A stretch of 64,000 nucleotides of DNA. It comes from Marisalimonas sp016777705. Its GTDB lineage: Bacteria > Pseudomonadota > Alphaproteobacteria > Puniceispirillales > Marisalimonadaceae. The position numbers and the translations under genes are program-made. Location of the stretch: contig NZ_CP159808.1 in NCBI RefSeq assembly GCF_047717795.1, positions 1,612,001-1,676,000 on the forward strand, read 5' to 3'. The notes under the pieces are model-generated. The model ran no database searches. It was not told the DNA's origin and saw only the letters and a list, made by a program, of their open reading frames with translations. How positions within the stretch are numbered: the stretch's first letter is position 1; the number at the start of each line of letters is the position of its first letter. This document shows positions 23,664 to 32,630 of this stretch, piece by piece.

Positions 23664-26600
23664 TTAATTATCTTTATTTTTCACAAAAAAATTATTTTCA
23701 TCAAGCCAATCATCTGCAAAAATATCTCTAAAAATACCAGGAGCAAATGATAAGAAATTTAAATTTACTTTTGGTTTTTCGATTGGACCTTGCATCTTAA
23801 ACTGACCCGCGATTAATCCATCTTTTTTTATCCCTGTGATTAATTCGCCTACCGCTGGCATTAAACTTATAAACTTAGATATTATTTTGATAGGGGCAAC
23901 AGAGCCTCTCAAGTCTACAACTTGATCTTTTAAATTCAATTTGCCACGCGCTGATATTCCAAGAGATTCACTTGATAAATATAATTTATCAAAATTAAAA
24001 GTATTATCTGTAACAAATATTTTTGCTTTTCCTTTGTTAAATAAAACACCTTCTCCAGAAATTATTGATTGAATTCCAGAAAAACTTAAAATAGATAAAG
24101 AATTAATAATTCCAGGCGCATTAATTAAACTAAAATTTTGAGAAGTAATAATTCCTTCGTATTGATCGTATGAATCATTTAAGAAGTTTATGTCTATTTT
24201 CATTTTTCCACTTCGAATGTTAGGGGTATACCCAAGAGCTCTTAACAGGTTTCCACCATTAGTGGTTTCAAAGCTTAGTTTAGGATAATGATTATTTTTT
24301 TTAATTAATTTTATCTTAGTTTCAGCCCCACCTGTAAGTCCTATTCCATATAATGTAGATAAATTATCGTCTATAAGAATATTTAGTTTTCCAGATTCTA
24401 ATATAGATGCATTCGCTAACCACATTTGTCCATATGCTGTGGATTTAAAAACTGATTTATGAATTGTTCCTTTGATATTGCCTGATAGAACAATCTGGGG
24501 GTTAAAAATAATTTTATCAGCTGTAATATCAAAAACTATCTTTTGACCTAAAGCAGAATTATTTTTAATGTTATTTTTTAAATTTGATAAATCTATCTTT
24601 TTTCCAGATATCAATATATTCGTCTCTTTGTTTAATCTAGAAATATTAACTCTATTTAAAAGAAATTGTTTAGATGTGATATTTTTTAAAATGATTTTGC
24701 TATATGCATGATCATCGAATAATACTGATTTAATTTTGTAAATACCTTTATTTGTTTTAAGAATGACGTCTTTTAAGCTTATTAACTTTCCATTTTTAAA
24801 ACATAATTCAGATTTAATTGATGCAGGAATATTTTTGTTCTTAACCATATTTAAAAGATTAGAAGCCAGGTATGAACGTGACAGATCTGCATCAAGAATA
24901 AATTTAAAATCTAAATTTTTAAAATTACCTTGCAAAGCTAAATTAAACTCAGCAGTCCCAAGCAAATCAACATTGAACAATTTTTTTATTATCTTAGAAA
25001 AAAATTTACTATTATTAATTTTCAAAAAACCGTCTTTTAAAATTTTATTTTCTATATTTATATCTTTAAAACTAATGTCAGTTTGATTATTTCGAATAAA
25101 AAAAGCTTTAGATATTTTTAAATTATTTCTATTTATTTTTAATTTAAAACTAGCCCGATCAAACTCATAATCCCAATTTGGTTTTTGAAAAAACAACGCA
25201 CCTTTAGAGGCGTTTATATTCATTTCTATCCAACTATATTTATCAATTATTCTATTATTTTCATAAAACGCCTCAAACTTTAAATTCCCAGATAAGGCAG
25301 TTGAATTTTTTTTTAAAAAAGTATTTTGATATTGGACCGTTATGTTTTTGAAATCTGAATATCCTTTAACATCTGAAATTTTGAATTTTTTTAAAAATGA
25401 AAAATTTAAATTTATAAATATCTCATTAAACGATCCAGAATTAACAACATCCAAATAATTTTTAATTTTAGAAAAAGTAAAATATTGTTTGAAATAATTA
25501 CGATGTGCAATCATGTTTTTTTCTAAAACTTCTAGTTTTATTTTTTCAAATTTAAATTCTACAGAACCTTCTTTAGATAATAGATCTATACTACCAGTCC
25601 CTATTGATTTATTTGGAAAAGAAATATTTTTGAAGTTTATTATGTTTTCTTTCTGTCTCCATGATATTTCGCCATTAAATTTTGTTTCTAGAATAGATTC
25701 ATTATTTATAGTATCGGCAAAACTTATGATAGATTTTTGGGAGAGAAAGTTAATTTCTTTAGGTTTGAAATTTTTGTTTGTAATAATTTGGTAATTTCCG
25801 TTTAACCTAGTATTTACTTTTATTTCATCAAATTTAGATAGACCTTGCTGAAATAAGTTATGGTTAATATTTTTAATTTTTCCATAAAATTTATTAAAAT
25901 TTTGAGCTAGTTCACCTCGCACAGAAAATTGAAGTTTATCATTATCTTTGCAATTCATATTAACTGAACGAGCTTTGTTGATATAGCTTGATACAGAAAT
26001 ATTTTTACAATTAATATTAAAAATTTTCTCTTCTAATTCATTCCTTGTGTCTAATAATAAAAAATTAATTTTATCAATTAAAATTTGATTTTTCCAGATC
26101 TGTTTCAGATTTGTTTTTTTTGTAAATTCTTTGTTTACTGAAAGTAAAAATTTTATCAAAGGGCCGGGTATGAATTTATTTTTTTGTAAATTACCATTTA
26201 CTGTTAAGTTATTAAATTTGAAATAATCAAAAGTTAAATCTTTGTTTTTTGAAAAAATATTGTTTAATATATTATCATAAGAAAAACCCAATTCAATGAT
26301 CTTAATATTAGATTTTTCTCTTTGGTTTGGTAAATAAATATTAACATTATTAAGTTCAATCCTTAGTAAATTTGGCCACGCAGGTTCTAGAAAATTTATA
26401 CCTGCAACATTTAATCTAATATTTTTATTATTAACTTTATCTGAAATATATTCTTTTATTTTTTGATTAAAATCTTTTTTTAGATTAAGTGACTGGATAA
26501 TAAATTGTTGAGCTCTTTGAGAATAAAAGAATGTAAAAAATAGTGATCCATTTAATAAAAAAACAGTTACTAAAAATGAAATTATAATTTTTTTTAACAT
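23664..26600 (-). CDS. AsmA-like/YhdP-type envelope protein
   Basis: A 978-residue protein with one N-terminal TM segment (about residues 7-28) and a long, beta-strand-rich periplasmic body. The C-terminal part (KLYLSSESLGISARGKLNLK, then DLRGSVAP and QFKMQGPIEKP) matches the AsmA C-terminal/DUF3971 signature of bacterial proteins proposed to bridge inner and outer membranes and move phospholipids. The lipid-transport role is known for TamB, YhdP and YdbH relatives and is inferred here. It is the largest minus-strand gene in this part and stands alone, ending flush with tyrS. Confidence 0.8.
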   Translation of the reverse strand: MLKKIIISFLVTVFLLNGSLFFTFFYSQRAQQFIIQSLNLKKDFNQKIKEYISDKVNNKNIRLNVAGINFLEPAWPNLLRIELNNVNIYLPNQREKSNIKIIELGFSYDNILNNIFSKNKDLTFDYFKFNNLTVNGNLQKNKFIPGPLIKFLLSVNKEFTKKTNLKQIWKNQILIDKINFLLLDTRNELEEKIFNINCKNISVSSYINKARSVNMNCKDNDKLQFSVRGELAQNFNKFYGKIKNINHNLFQQGLSKFDEIKVNTRLNGNYQIITNKNFKPKEINFLSQKSIISFADTINNESILETKFNGEISWRQKENIINFKNISFPNKSIGTGSIDLLSKEGSVEFKFEKIKLEVLEKNMIAHRNYFKQYFTFSKIKNYLDVVNSGSFNEIFINLNFSFLKKFKISDVKGYSDFKNITVQYQNTFLKKNSTALSGNLKFEAFYENNRIIDKYSWIEMNINASKGALFFQKPNWDYEFDRASFKLKINRNNLKISKAFFIRNNQTDISFKDINIENKILKDGFLKINNSKFFSKIIKKLFNVDLLGTAEFNLALQGNFKNLDFKFILDADLSRSYLASNLLNMVKNKNIPASIKSELCFKNGKLISLKDVILKTNKGIYKIKSVLFDDHAYSKIILKNITSKQFLLNRVNISRLNKETNILISGKKIDLSNLKNNIKNNSALGQKIVFDITADKIIFNPQIVLSGNIKGTIHKSVFKSTAYGQMWLANASILESGKLNILIDDNLSTLYGIGLTGGAETKIKLIKKNNHYPKLSFETTNGGNLLRALGYTPNIRSGKMKIDINFLNDSYDQYEGIITSQNFSLINAPGIINSLSILSFSGIQSIISGEGVLFNKGKAKIFVTDNTFNFDKLYLSSESLGISARGKLNLKDQVVDLRGSVAPIKIISKFISLMPAVGELITGIKKDGLIAGQFKMQGPIEKPKVNLNFLSFAPGIFRDIFADDWLDENNFFVKNKDN

Positions 26601-26705
26601 TATTCTCTATTTTACAAATAGCTTAATAAAATCATAGTTGATATTATTCATATTTATTTATATAACGTAAATCATAATCAATTACTAATTATATGAGTTT
26701 CTTAT

Positions 26706-27170
26706 ATGTTAAATATAAACGACAAAATTCCTGATTTTGAAATATTGACTGACACAGGAAGTTTCACACCTTCTTATCATCTAGGCAAGAATATAGTTAT
26801 TTTCTTTTTTCCAAGAGCAGATACTTCAGGATGCACAGCAGAATCTCTAGCTTTCACAAATCTTCAAAGTAGTTTTGATAGCTTAAATTGTATTGTAATT
26901 GGTATTTCTAAAGATAATCCAAAAAAACAAGCTAAGTTCAGGGAAAAATATAATCTATCATGTGAGCTTGGTGCAGACTTTGAAAATAATGTATGTGAAA
27001 AATTTGGTGTTTGGGTGGAAAAATCAATGTACGGCAAAAAATATATGGGAATACAAAGAGCAACTTTTCTAGCTAATACTAAAGGGGTGATTACGAACGT
27101 TTGGGAAAAAGTTAAAGTACCCGGTCATGCTGAAATTGTTTTAGAGGAATTAAATAAAATTTGTAAATAA
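26706..27170 (+). CDS. bcp: Peroxiredoxin, BCP/PrxQ type
   Basis: A 154-residue thiol peroxidase. The PXXXTXXC motif FPRADTSGCT gives the peroxidatic Cys43, and QRATFLANTKGVITNVW ends the fold. The BCP family normally has a second Cys five residues later (CTxExC); here position 48 is leucine (AESLAF), so this is the one-Cys version or uses another thiol. It reduces hydroperoxides using thioredoxin or glutathione. It converges with prfB, 2 bp between stops. Confidence 0.9.
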   Translation: MLNINDKIPDFEILTDTGSFTPSYHLGKNIVIFFFPRADTSGCTAESLAFTNLQSSFDSLNCIVIGISKDNPKKQAKFREKYNLSCELGADFENNVCEKFGVWVEKSMYGKKYMGIQRATFLANTKGVITNVWEKVKVPGHAEIVLEELNKICK

Positions 27171-27172
27171 TT

Positions 27173-28279
27173 CTACCTCTTCATTCCCACTTTTAAAGCC
27201 AATGCAGATTCAATGAATACATCAATATCTCCATCAAGGACTGACTGGGTGTTACCAACCTCTACACTTGTTCGAAGATCTTTAACCATTTGGTAGGGAT
27301 GGAGAACGTAAGAACGTATTTGACTACCCCAACCAATCTCTCCCTTATCTATAGCATTTTTATTGTTTACGTCTTCTCTACGTTTGAGTTCAATTTCATA
27401 TAATTTAGCTTTAAGCATTGACATAGCTTGGGCTCTATTTCTATGTTGAGATCTATCATTTTGACATTGTACAACTGTGTTTGTTGGTATGTGAGTTATT
27501 CTGATGGCTGAGTCTGTTTTATTAACATGCTGACCACCAGCACCAGAAGCTCTATATGTATCAACTCTTAAATCTTTATCTTCAATTGCAATATCAATTT
27601 TATCATCTATTTCAGGATATACCCAAATTGAAGCAAAACTGGTATGCCTTCTTGAAGATGAATCGAAAGGAGATATTCTTACTAAACGATGCACACCAGA
27701 TTCAGTTTTAGACCAGCCATAAGCGTTAAACCCTTCTATTAGCAGCGTGCATGACTTTATACCAGCTTCATCTCCAGAACTCTCTTCAACATAAGATATT
27801 TTAAAACCTCTTTTTTCTGACCATCTTGAATACATCCTTTGTAACATTAGTGCCCAATCTTGAGCTTCAGTACCTCCTGCACCTGCATGTATTTCAATAT
27901 AACAATTATTCGCATCCGCTTCACCAGATAGTAAACTCTCTAGTTGAAGTTTATCACATTTTTTTACCAATTCATTTAACTGCAAAACTGATAAATCTAT
28001 AAAATCTTTATCACTCTCTTCTTCTGCAAGATCTATGAGCTCAACCAGGCCACTTTTTTCAATCTCTATAGATTTAATTACATCTATTGTTTTTTCTAAG
28101 TTTTTTTTGTCTCTCATTATTAACTGAGCATTAGACGTGTCATTCCAAAAATTTGGATCTTCAATTAACAGATCAATTTTGTTAAGTTTATCAATAGCGT
28201 TTTCCCAATCAATATGTTTTTTTAATATATGAAGTGCATGGTCTACTTCATTAAATTTTAGCTGTATTTCAGATTGCAT
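27173..28279 (-). CDS. prfB: Peptide chain release factor 2
   Basis: RF2 releases proteins at UGA and UAA codons. The 368-residue product has the SPF tripeptide at 203-205 that reads UGA, and GGQ at 248-250 that triggers hydrolysis. The N-terminal region (LHILKKHIDWENAIDKL) reads in one frame with no in-frame stop, so the programmed +1 frameshift of E. coli prfB is absent, as in other alphaproteobacteria. It lies 18 bp after the PBP1A gene on the same strand. Confidence 0.97.
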   Translation of the reverse strand: MQSEIQLKFNEVDHALHILKKHIDWENAIDKLNKIDLLIEDPNFWNDTSNAQLIMRDKKNLEKTIDVIKSIEIEKSGLVELIDLAEEESDKDFIDLSVLQLNELVKKCDKLQLESLLSGEADANNCYIEIHAGAGGTEAQDWALMLQRMYSRWSEKRGFKISYVEESSGDEAGIKSCTLLIEGFNAYGWSKTESGVHRLVRISPFDSSSRRHTSFASIWVYPEIDDKIDIAIEDKDLRVDTYRASGAGGQHVNKTDSAIRITHIPTNTVVQCQNDRSQHRNRAQAMSMLKAKLYEIELKRREDVNNKNAIDKGEIGWGSQIRSYVLHPYQMVKDLRTSVEVGNTQSVLDGDIDVFIESALALKVGMKR

Positions 28280-28297
28280 TTTAAATAACCTGTTGAT

Positions 28298-30895
28298 TTA
28301 GTATAATGGAGATAAATTTTTAATATGTGTTTTTGAATTTTTGAGATTTATTAAGTTTTTATTGATACTTAGGCTTGGAAGTTGACCTGGCTTAAAAGCT
28401 TCCAATATTGAGTTTTTATTATTTGAATTTACTTTAACTCCAGTTTTAGAATTAACTAATATAAGTTTAATGCCTGGTGGCCTTCTAAAAGGAATATCTG
28501 GTTTATTTTTTAGAGTTTTTTTCATAAAATTTTTGAAAATTGGCGCTGCTACTGAACTTCCCGTTTCTTTAAACCCAAGTGGCCTAGGTTTGTCAAAACC
28601 TACAAATACTCCAACAACTAAATCACTAGAAAATCCTATGAACCAGGCATCGGTATTTGCATTAGTTGTTCCTGTTTTTCCTGCTAAATTTCTTTTTAAA
28701 GATTTTATAACAACACCTGTGCCTCTCTCAACAGCTCCTTTTAGCATAGATGTCATTTGATATGCGGAACCAGCAGAGATAATTTTTTTTCTTGAATCCA
28801 ATGAAGCTATTCTTGGAATTTGATTAGAACTTGATCCAGTATCGCAGTTTTTACATATTCGCTTGTCATGTTTTACAATAGTTTTTCCTCGTCTATCTTG
28901 AACACGATCAATTAATGTAGGAGTTATTTTTTTTCCACCATTTACTATCATTCCATATGCATTAGTTAATTTTAGTAAAGTTGTTTCTCCAGCTCCTAAA
29001 GACATAGAAAGATATGGAGGTAAATTCTGATTAATTCCAAATAACTTTGCAAATCTTTGAATAATATGTGGTTTAGTATAGTTTTCTAATAAAATTTCTA
29101 CAGTATTTTTTTCTATACCAAAATGCTTAGCTATTGTGATATATGAAGCCCCATTATCTAATAACTGATAAAGTTCATTTTCATTAATTTTATTTTTTAG
29201 AGAAAAATTTTGGATCAGTGATAATTTTTCCTCTTCAATCAGCTTTATTGCTAACCTTGCTGTCATTAAATTTCTAGATTTTTCTATACCTAATCTCAGA
29301 GGACTAGGTCCATAGAATTTTTTCGTATAATTTGCTGGCTTCCACTTTGGGCACCCTTCACATTGTTCATAAGCTAAAGCTGCATCTTGTATAAGATCCG
29401 TTGGTTTATAATTTTTTTCTAAACCTGCTAAATAAATAAAGGGTTTAAAAGCTGATCCAGGCTGACGTTTTGCTTGAGTTGCTCTGTTAAATTCACTTTG
29501 ATTGAAGTTATAACCACCACTCATTGCCAATATTCTTCCAGTATTTGGATCTATAACAACTATTGCTCCATTAACTTCTGGTATTTGAGAAAGTAAATAG
29601 TTTTTCTCTTTTTTATTGGATTGCTTCTTAACAACAATTACGTCTCCAACATTTAAGAAATCCTTAAAATTTTTATACCTTGATCCCAAATAAATTTTTA
29701 ATTTATCGTCTTTATCTTTTTTTATTGTTTGTGGTTTTACCCAAGAAAGATTTTTAAATTCAACAACCCCGATGTCTCCATCAGGTAGACGTATCTCAAT
29801 AAAATTTTTATATATTTTATTTACAATAACTGCTTTTCTTTTTAGAGGTAATTTTTTCTGTACGTCATTTAAAATAATTAATATCTCATTTAAACTTAAT
29901 TTAGATAAATCTAAATTTTTTATTATCCCCCTCCAACCTTGTCTTTTATCTAAACTTTCTAGTCCATTCACTAGAGCCTCATCTGCATTAACTTGCATAA
30001 AAGGATTTAACGTAGTTCTAACAGAGTAACCATTTGTATATAATTTAGATCCAATCTTTTTATTTTTACTTAAAGTTTTTCTCACTTCTTCAGTAAAGTA
30101 TGGGGCGTAACCAGCATCTATACCACTGGATTTAAGTATTTTTATGGGTTTACTTCTTTCTTTTTCCTCTATATCTTTTTTAATATAGCCATTTTTGTGC
30201 ATTTGATTTAATACCCAATTACGTCTAACTGTAGCCTGCTCAATTTTGTACAATGGGTTATAATTATTTGGAGCCTTAGGTAATGCTGCTAAAAAAGCCA
30301 TCTCAGCTAAACTGAGATTATCTAAACTTTTATCAAAATAATTCAAAGCAGCTGCAGCAATACCATATGATTTAAAACCCAAATAAATTTCATTTAAATA
30401 CAACTCCAAAATTTGATTTTTTGAAAAAGCTCTTTCAATACGTATAGCTAAAATTGCTTCTTTAATTTTTCTTTCATATGAGACCTCTGAGGTTAGTAGA
30501 AAATTCTTGGCAACCTGTTGAGTAATTGTAGAAGCTCCTATTAATCTTTTACCAGAACCTATGTTACTAATATTGGTAATTACAGCTCTCAAAGTTGCTT
30601 TCATGTCTAGACCAAAATGATTATAAAAACCTTTATCTTCAGCAGATAAAAATGCATTAATTAGTTTTTTAGGAATAACATTTATTGGAACAAAAACTCT
30701 ATTTTCTATTGCATACTCAGCAAGCAAGGCACCATTTCCAGCATGAACTCTAGTTACTACCTTTGGGTTGTATTTTGACAACTCTTTATAATCTGGAAGG
30801 GTTTTACCAAAATACCACAATCCGTAAAAAAAAATTATTATTCCTGATAATAAAAATAAAAAAAGTGTTGTTATTAAGTATGCAAAAAATTTCAT
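28298..30895 (-). CDS. mrcA: Penicillin-binding protein 1A (bifunctional)
   Basis: Polymerises glycan strands and cross-links peptides in the periplasm. The 865-residue protein has an N-terminal TM anchor, a transglycosylase domain (AEDKGFYNHFGLD with the catalytic Glu, then GASTITQQVAKNF and ELYLNEIYLG) and a transpeptidase domain. The transpeptidase carries SXXK in GSAFKPF, SXN in SRNLMTA and KTG in AGKTGTTNANTDAWF. An OB-like PBP1A insert lies between about residues 300 and 420. It is between amiC and prfB on the same strand, forming a cell-wall pair with amiC. Confidence 0.95.
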   Translation of the reverse strand: MKFFAYLITTLFLFLLSGIIIFFYGLWYFGKTLPDYKELSKYNPKVVTRVHAGNGALLAEYAIENRVFVPINVIPKKLINAFLSAEDKGFYNHFGLDMKATLRAVITNISNIGSGKRLIGASTITQQVAKNFLLTSEVSYERKIKEAILAIRIERAFSKNQILELYLNEIYLGFKSYGIAAAALNYFDKSLDNLSLAEMAFLAALPKAPNNYNPLYKIEQATVRRNWVLNQMHKNGYIKKDIEEKERSKPIKILKSSGIDAGYAPYFTEEVRKTLSKNKKIGSKLYTNGYSVRTTLNPFMQVNADEALVNGLESLDKRQGWRGIIKNLDLSKLSLNEILIILNDVQKKLPLKRKAVIVNKIYKNFIEIRLPDGDIGVVEFKNLSWVKPQTIKKDKDDKLKIYLGSRYKNFKDFLNVGDVIVVKKQSNKKEKNYLLSQIPEVNGAIVVIDPNTGRILAMSGGYNFNQSEFNRATQAKRQPGSAFKPFIYLAGLEKNYKPTDLIQDAALAYEQCEGCPKWKPANYTKKFYGPSPLRLGIEKSRNLMTARLAIKLIEEEKLSLIQNFSLKNKINENELYQLLDNGASYITIAKHFGIEKNTVEILLENYTKPHIIQRFAKLFGINQNLPPYLSMSLGAGETTLLKLTNAYGMIVNGGKKITPTLIDRVQDRRGKTIVKHDKRICKNCDTGSSSNQIPRIASLDSRKKIISAGSAYQMTSMLKGAVERGTGVVIKSLKRNLAGKTGTTNANTDAWFIGFSSDLVVGVFVGFDKPRPLGFKETGSSVAAPIFKNFMKKTLKNKPDIPFRRPPGIKLILVNSKTGVKVNSNNKNSILEAFKPGQLPSLSINKNLINLKNSKTHIKNLSPLY

Positions 30896-30937
30896 TTTAT
30901 CTTTTTATGTGTAAATTTAGACATTTTTAGGACCGTT

Positions 30938-32212
30938 CTATCTGCTTTTATCAGTTAGATAATTTTCTATGGCATTCGCTAACCCTTGGCTTAAATTTTT
31001 CATATATTTACTATTTAACATTTTTTTCTCTTCTTGTTTATTTGACAAGAAGCCTATTTCAATTAAGACTGAAGGTATATCATAGGATTTTAAGACTGCA
31101 AAACCTGCAAATCTATGTCCTCTATTTAAAGCTAATTTAGTCTCTTTTAAATTAGAAATAATATTTTTGGCTAGAATAGAACTGTCATTCATTGCTTCTC
31201 TTTGAAACATTTTTATTAAAGATCCATATATAAGTGGATCTTTAATGCTTTCCTCAAGGCCTAATATTTTGTCGACTTCATTTTCTTTTTTGGCCAATCT
31301 CTGTGCCTCCTTATCCGACGCAACATCTGAAAGACTGAAAACAGAAATACCACTAGCTTTTTTATTTTCACTTGAGTCTGCGTGAATGGAAATAAAAATA
31401 TCTGCTTTATTTTTTTTTGCTAATTCAATTCTCTTTCTAAGTGGAATAAAATAATCACCTGTCCTGGATAAAAGAGCATTAATTTGTCTGTTCTTATTTA
31501 AAACTTTAGCGATTAAGAGGGAGGCTTTTAAAGTTAAATCTTTTTCTAAAGTACCTAACACTCCAATTGCTCCAGGATCTTTGCCTCCATGTCCGGGATC
31601 AATAAAAACAATTATTTTTTTTTCTATTATCGATGCTCTGTAATTTTTTGGTCTTTTTAAAGGTAATGAGTTAAAACTTCTTTGATTTAAGCTTATTTGT
31701 TTTTTAGTTTCTGATAGACTAATTTTATCGGTAAGTGTTAGAAAATTTCCTTTATTTTTATATAAAACATGCTTAGCTATACTAAAGCTAGTCTTAGAAG
31801 TGTTACTAATGCTCATTTCTAGGTTTAGCAACTCGTTATTATTTTCAACTTTATTAAAAAAAAAGTCTGAAATAATAGCTGGTTGAGATAATTCTAAAAC
31901 AAGCCTGGAGCCAAGCTTTGATTTAGAACTAAGTCTTACATCCGTCAATAAGCTCTGTTTATTTTCTTTGAATTTTGAAATATTCTTAAATCTTATAGGT
32001 TTCTCAAAATCAATAATTATTCGATATGGCTCATCCAAGAGATTAAGTTTTATATTATTGTTGAGATCTAAATTCATACAAACTAAATTATTAAATTTTA
32101 TTCCACAATGTGTTTTTAACTGATCAGATTTAACTTCATGAGAGAGAATAAAAGTTAGTAAGATTAATATTATTTGCATTGTTTTAGGTTTAATTTCAAT
32201 TAAGTTATTCAT
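30938..32212 (-). CDS. N-acetylmuramoyl-L-alanine amidase AmiC-type
   Basis: Cleaves stem peptides from muramic acid during cell separation. The 424-residue precursor has an N-terminal leader, an AMIN domain (about residues 35-140) for septal peptidoglycan targeting, and a zinc-amidase domain: DPGHGGKDPGAIG (His), LEKDLTL (Glu), SIHADSSENKKASG (His) and VLIEIGFLSN (Glu). An alpha-helix that blocks the active site in autoinhibited amidases is not assessable. It is 42 bp upstream of PBP1A in the same orientation, hence probably co-transcribed. Confidence 0.93.
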   Translation of the reverse strand: MNNLIEIKPKTMQIILILLTFILSHEVKSDQLKTHCGIKFNNLVCMNLDLNNNIKLNLLDEPYRIIIDFEKPIRFKNISKFKENKQSLLTDVRLSSKSKLGSRLVLELSQPAIISDFFFNKVENNNELLNLEMSISNTSKTSFSIAKHVLYKNKGNFLTLTDKISLSETKKQISLNQRSFNSLPLKRPKNYRASIIEKKIIVFIDPGHGGKDPGAIGVLGTLEKDLTLKASLLIAKVLNKNRQINALLSRTGDYFIPLRKRIELAKKNKADIFISIHADSSENKKASGISVFSLSDVASDKEAQRLAKKENEVDKILGLEESIKDPLIYGSLIKMFQREAMNDSSILAKNIISNLKETKLALNRGHRFAGFAVLKSYDIPSVLIEIGFLSNKQEEKKMLNSKYMKNLSQGLANAIENYLTDKSR

Positions 32213-32630
32213 ACGAGTTTTTGTTTAATGCTATATAATTATTTATTATATCAAAAAATAAAGTTTGTCTTGGCTCAATCAACAATATATAACTTAAAAT
32301 AGAATTTATGTGATTAAATTGAATAAGTAAATTTGTTAAAATATATGAATGTTAATTTCAATTTAATCATTTGAAACCTAGCAAATGCGGGTGAAATACA
32401 GAATGAGATTTAATTTTTAGTGTTACAAATTATTTGTAGGGAATTAATGGTTGTTGATTTTTAATTTTAAATTGAGCTTTTATAAAAGATGACATTAATA
32501 TTTGATTTTTTTAAATAACTAATTAATTAACCTAAGAAATAAACATCTTTAACTCTTCAAGTTCTCATTCAAGTTAATTTAGTGTAATCAAAATAACATT
32601 TGATTGCCTTTTTGAGTTTGGAGATAAATT
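32213..32630 (+). other. Intergenic leader region of rne (418 bp)
   Basis: This spacer separates the divergent amiC and rne genes. It holds AT-rich sequence, no ORF that I can support and no tRNA. Near its end a hairpin followed by a U-run (32584-32613) precedes the rne ribosome site GGAG at 32620. A G-rich island around 32392 reads AGCAAATGCGGGTGAAAT and contrasts with its surroundings; I cannot assign it. Long 5' leaders are known to mediate RNase E autoregulation in other bacteria. Confidence 0.6.
32584..32613 (+). terminator. Terminator-like hairpin just upstream of rne
   Basis: GTAATCAAA (32584-32592) pairs with TTTGATTGC (32599-32607), one G-U pair, with a 6-nt loop and then CTTTTT (32608-32613). 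This has the shape of an intrinsic terminator. Because it lies 18 bp before the rne ATG on the same strand, it could be an attenuator or a leader hairpin. It does not terminate amiC, which reads away. Confidence 0.5.

Noticed and set aside
27173..28279. Programmed +1 frameshift in prfB
   Set aside because: The N-terminal region is open in one frame with no internal UGA, so frameshifting is not needed.
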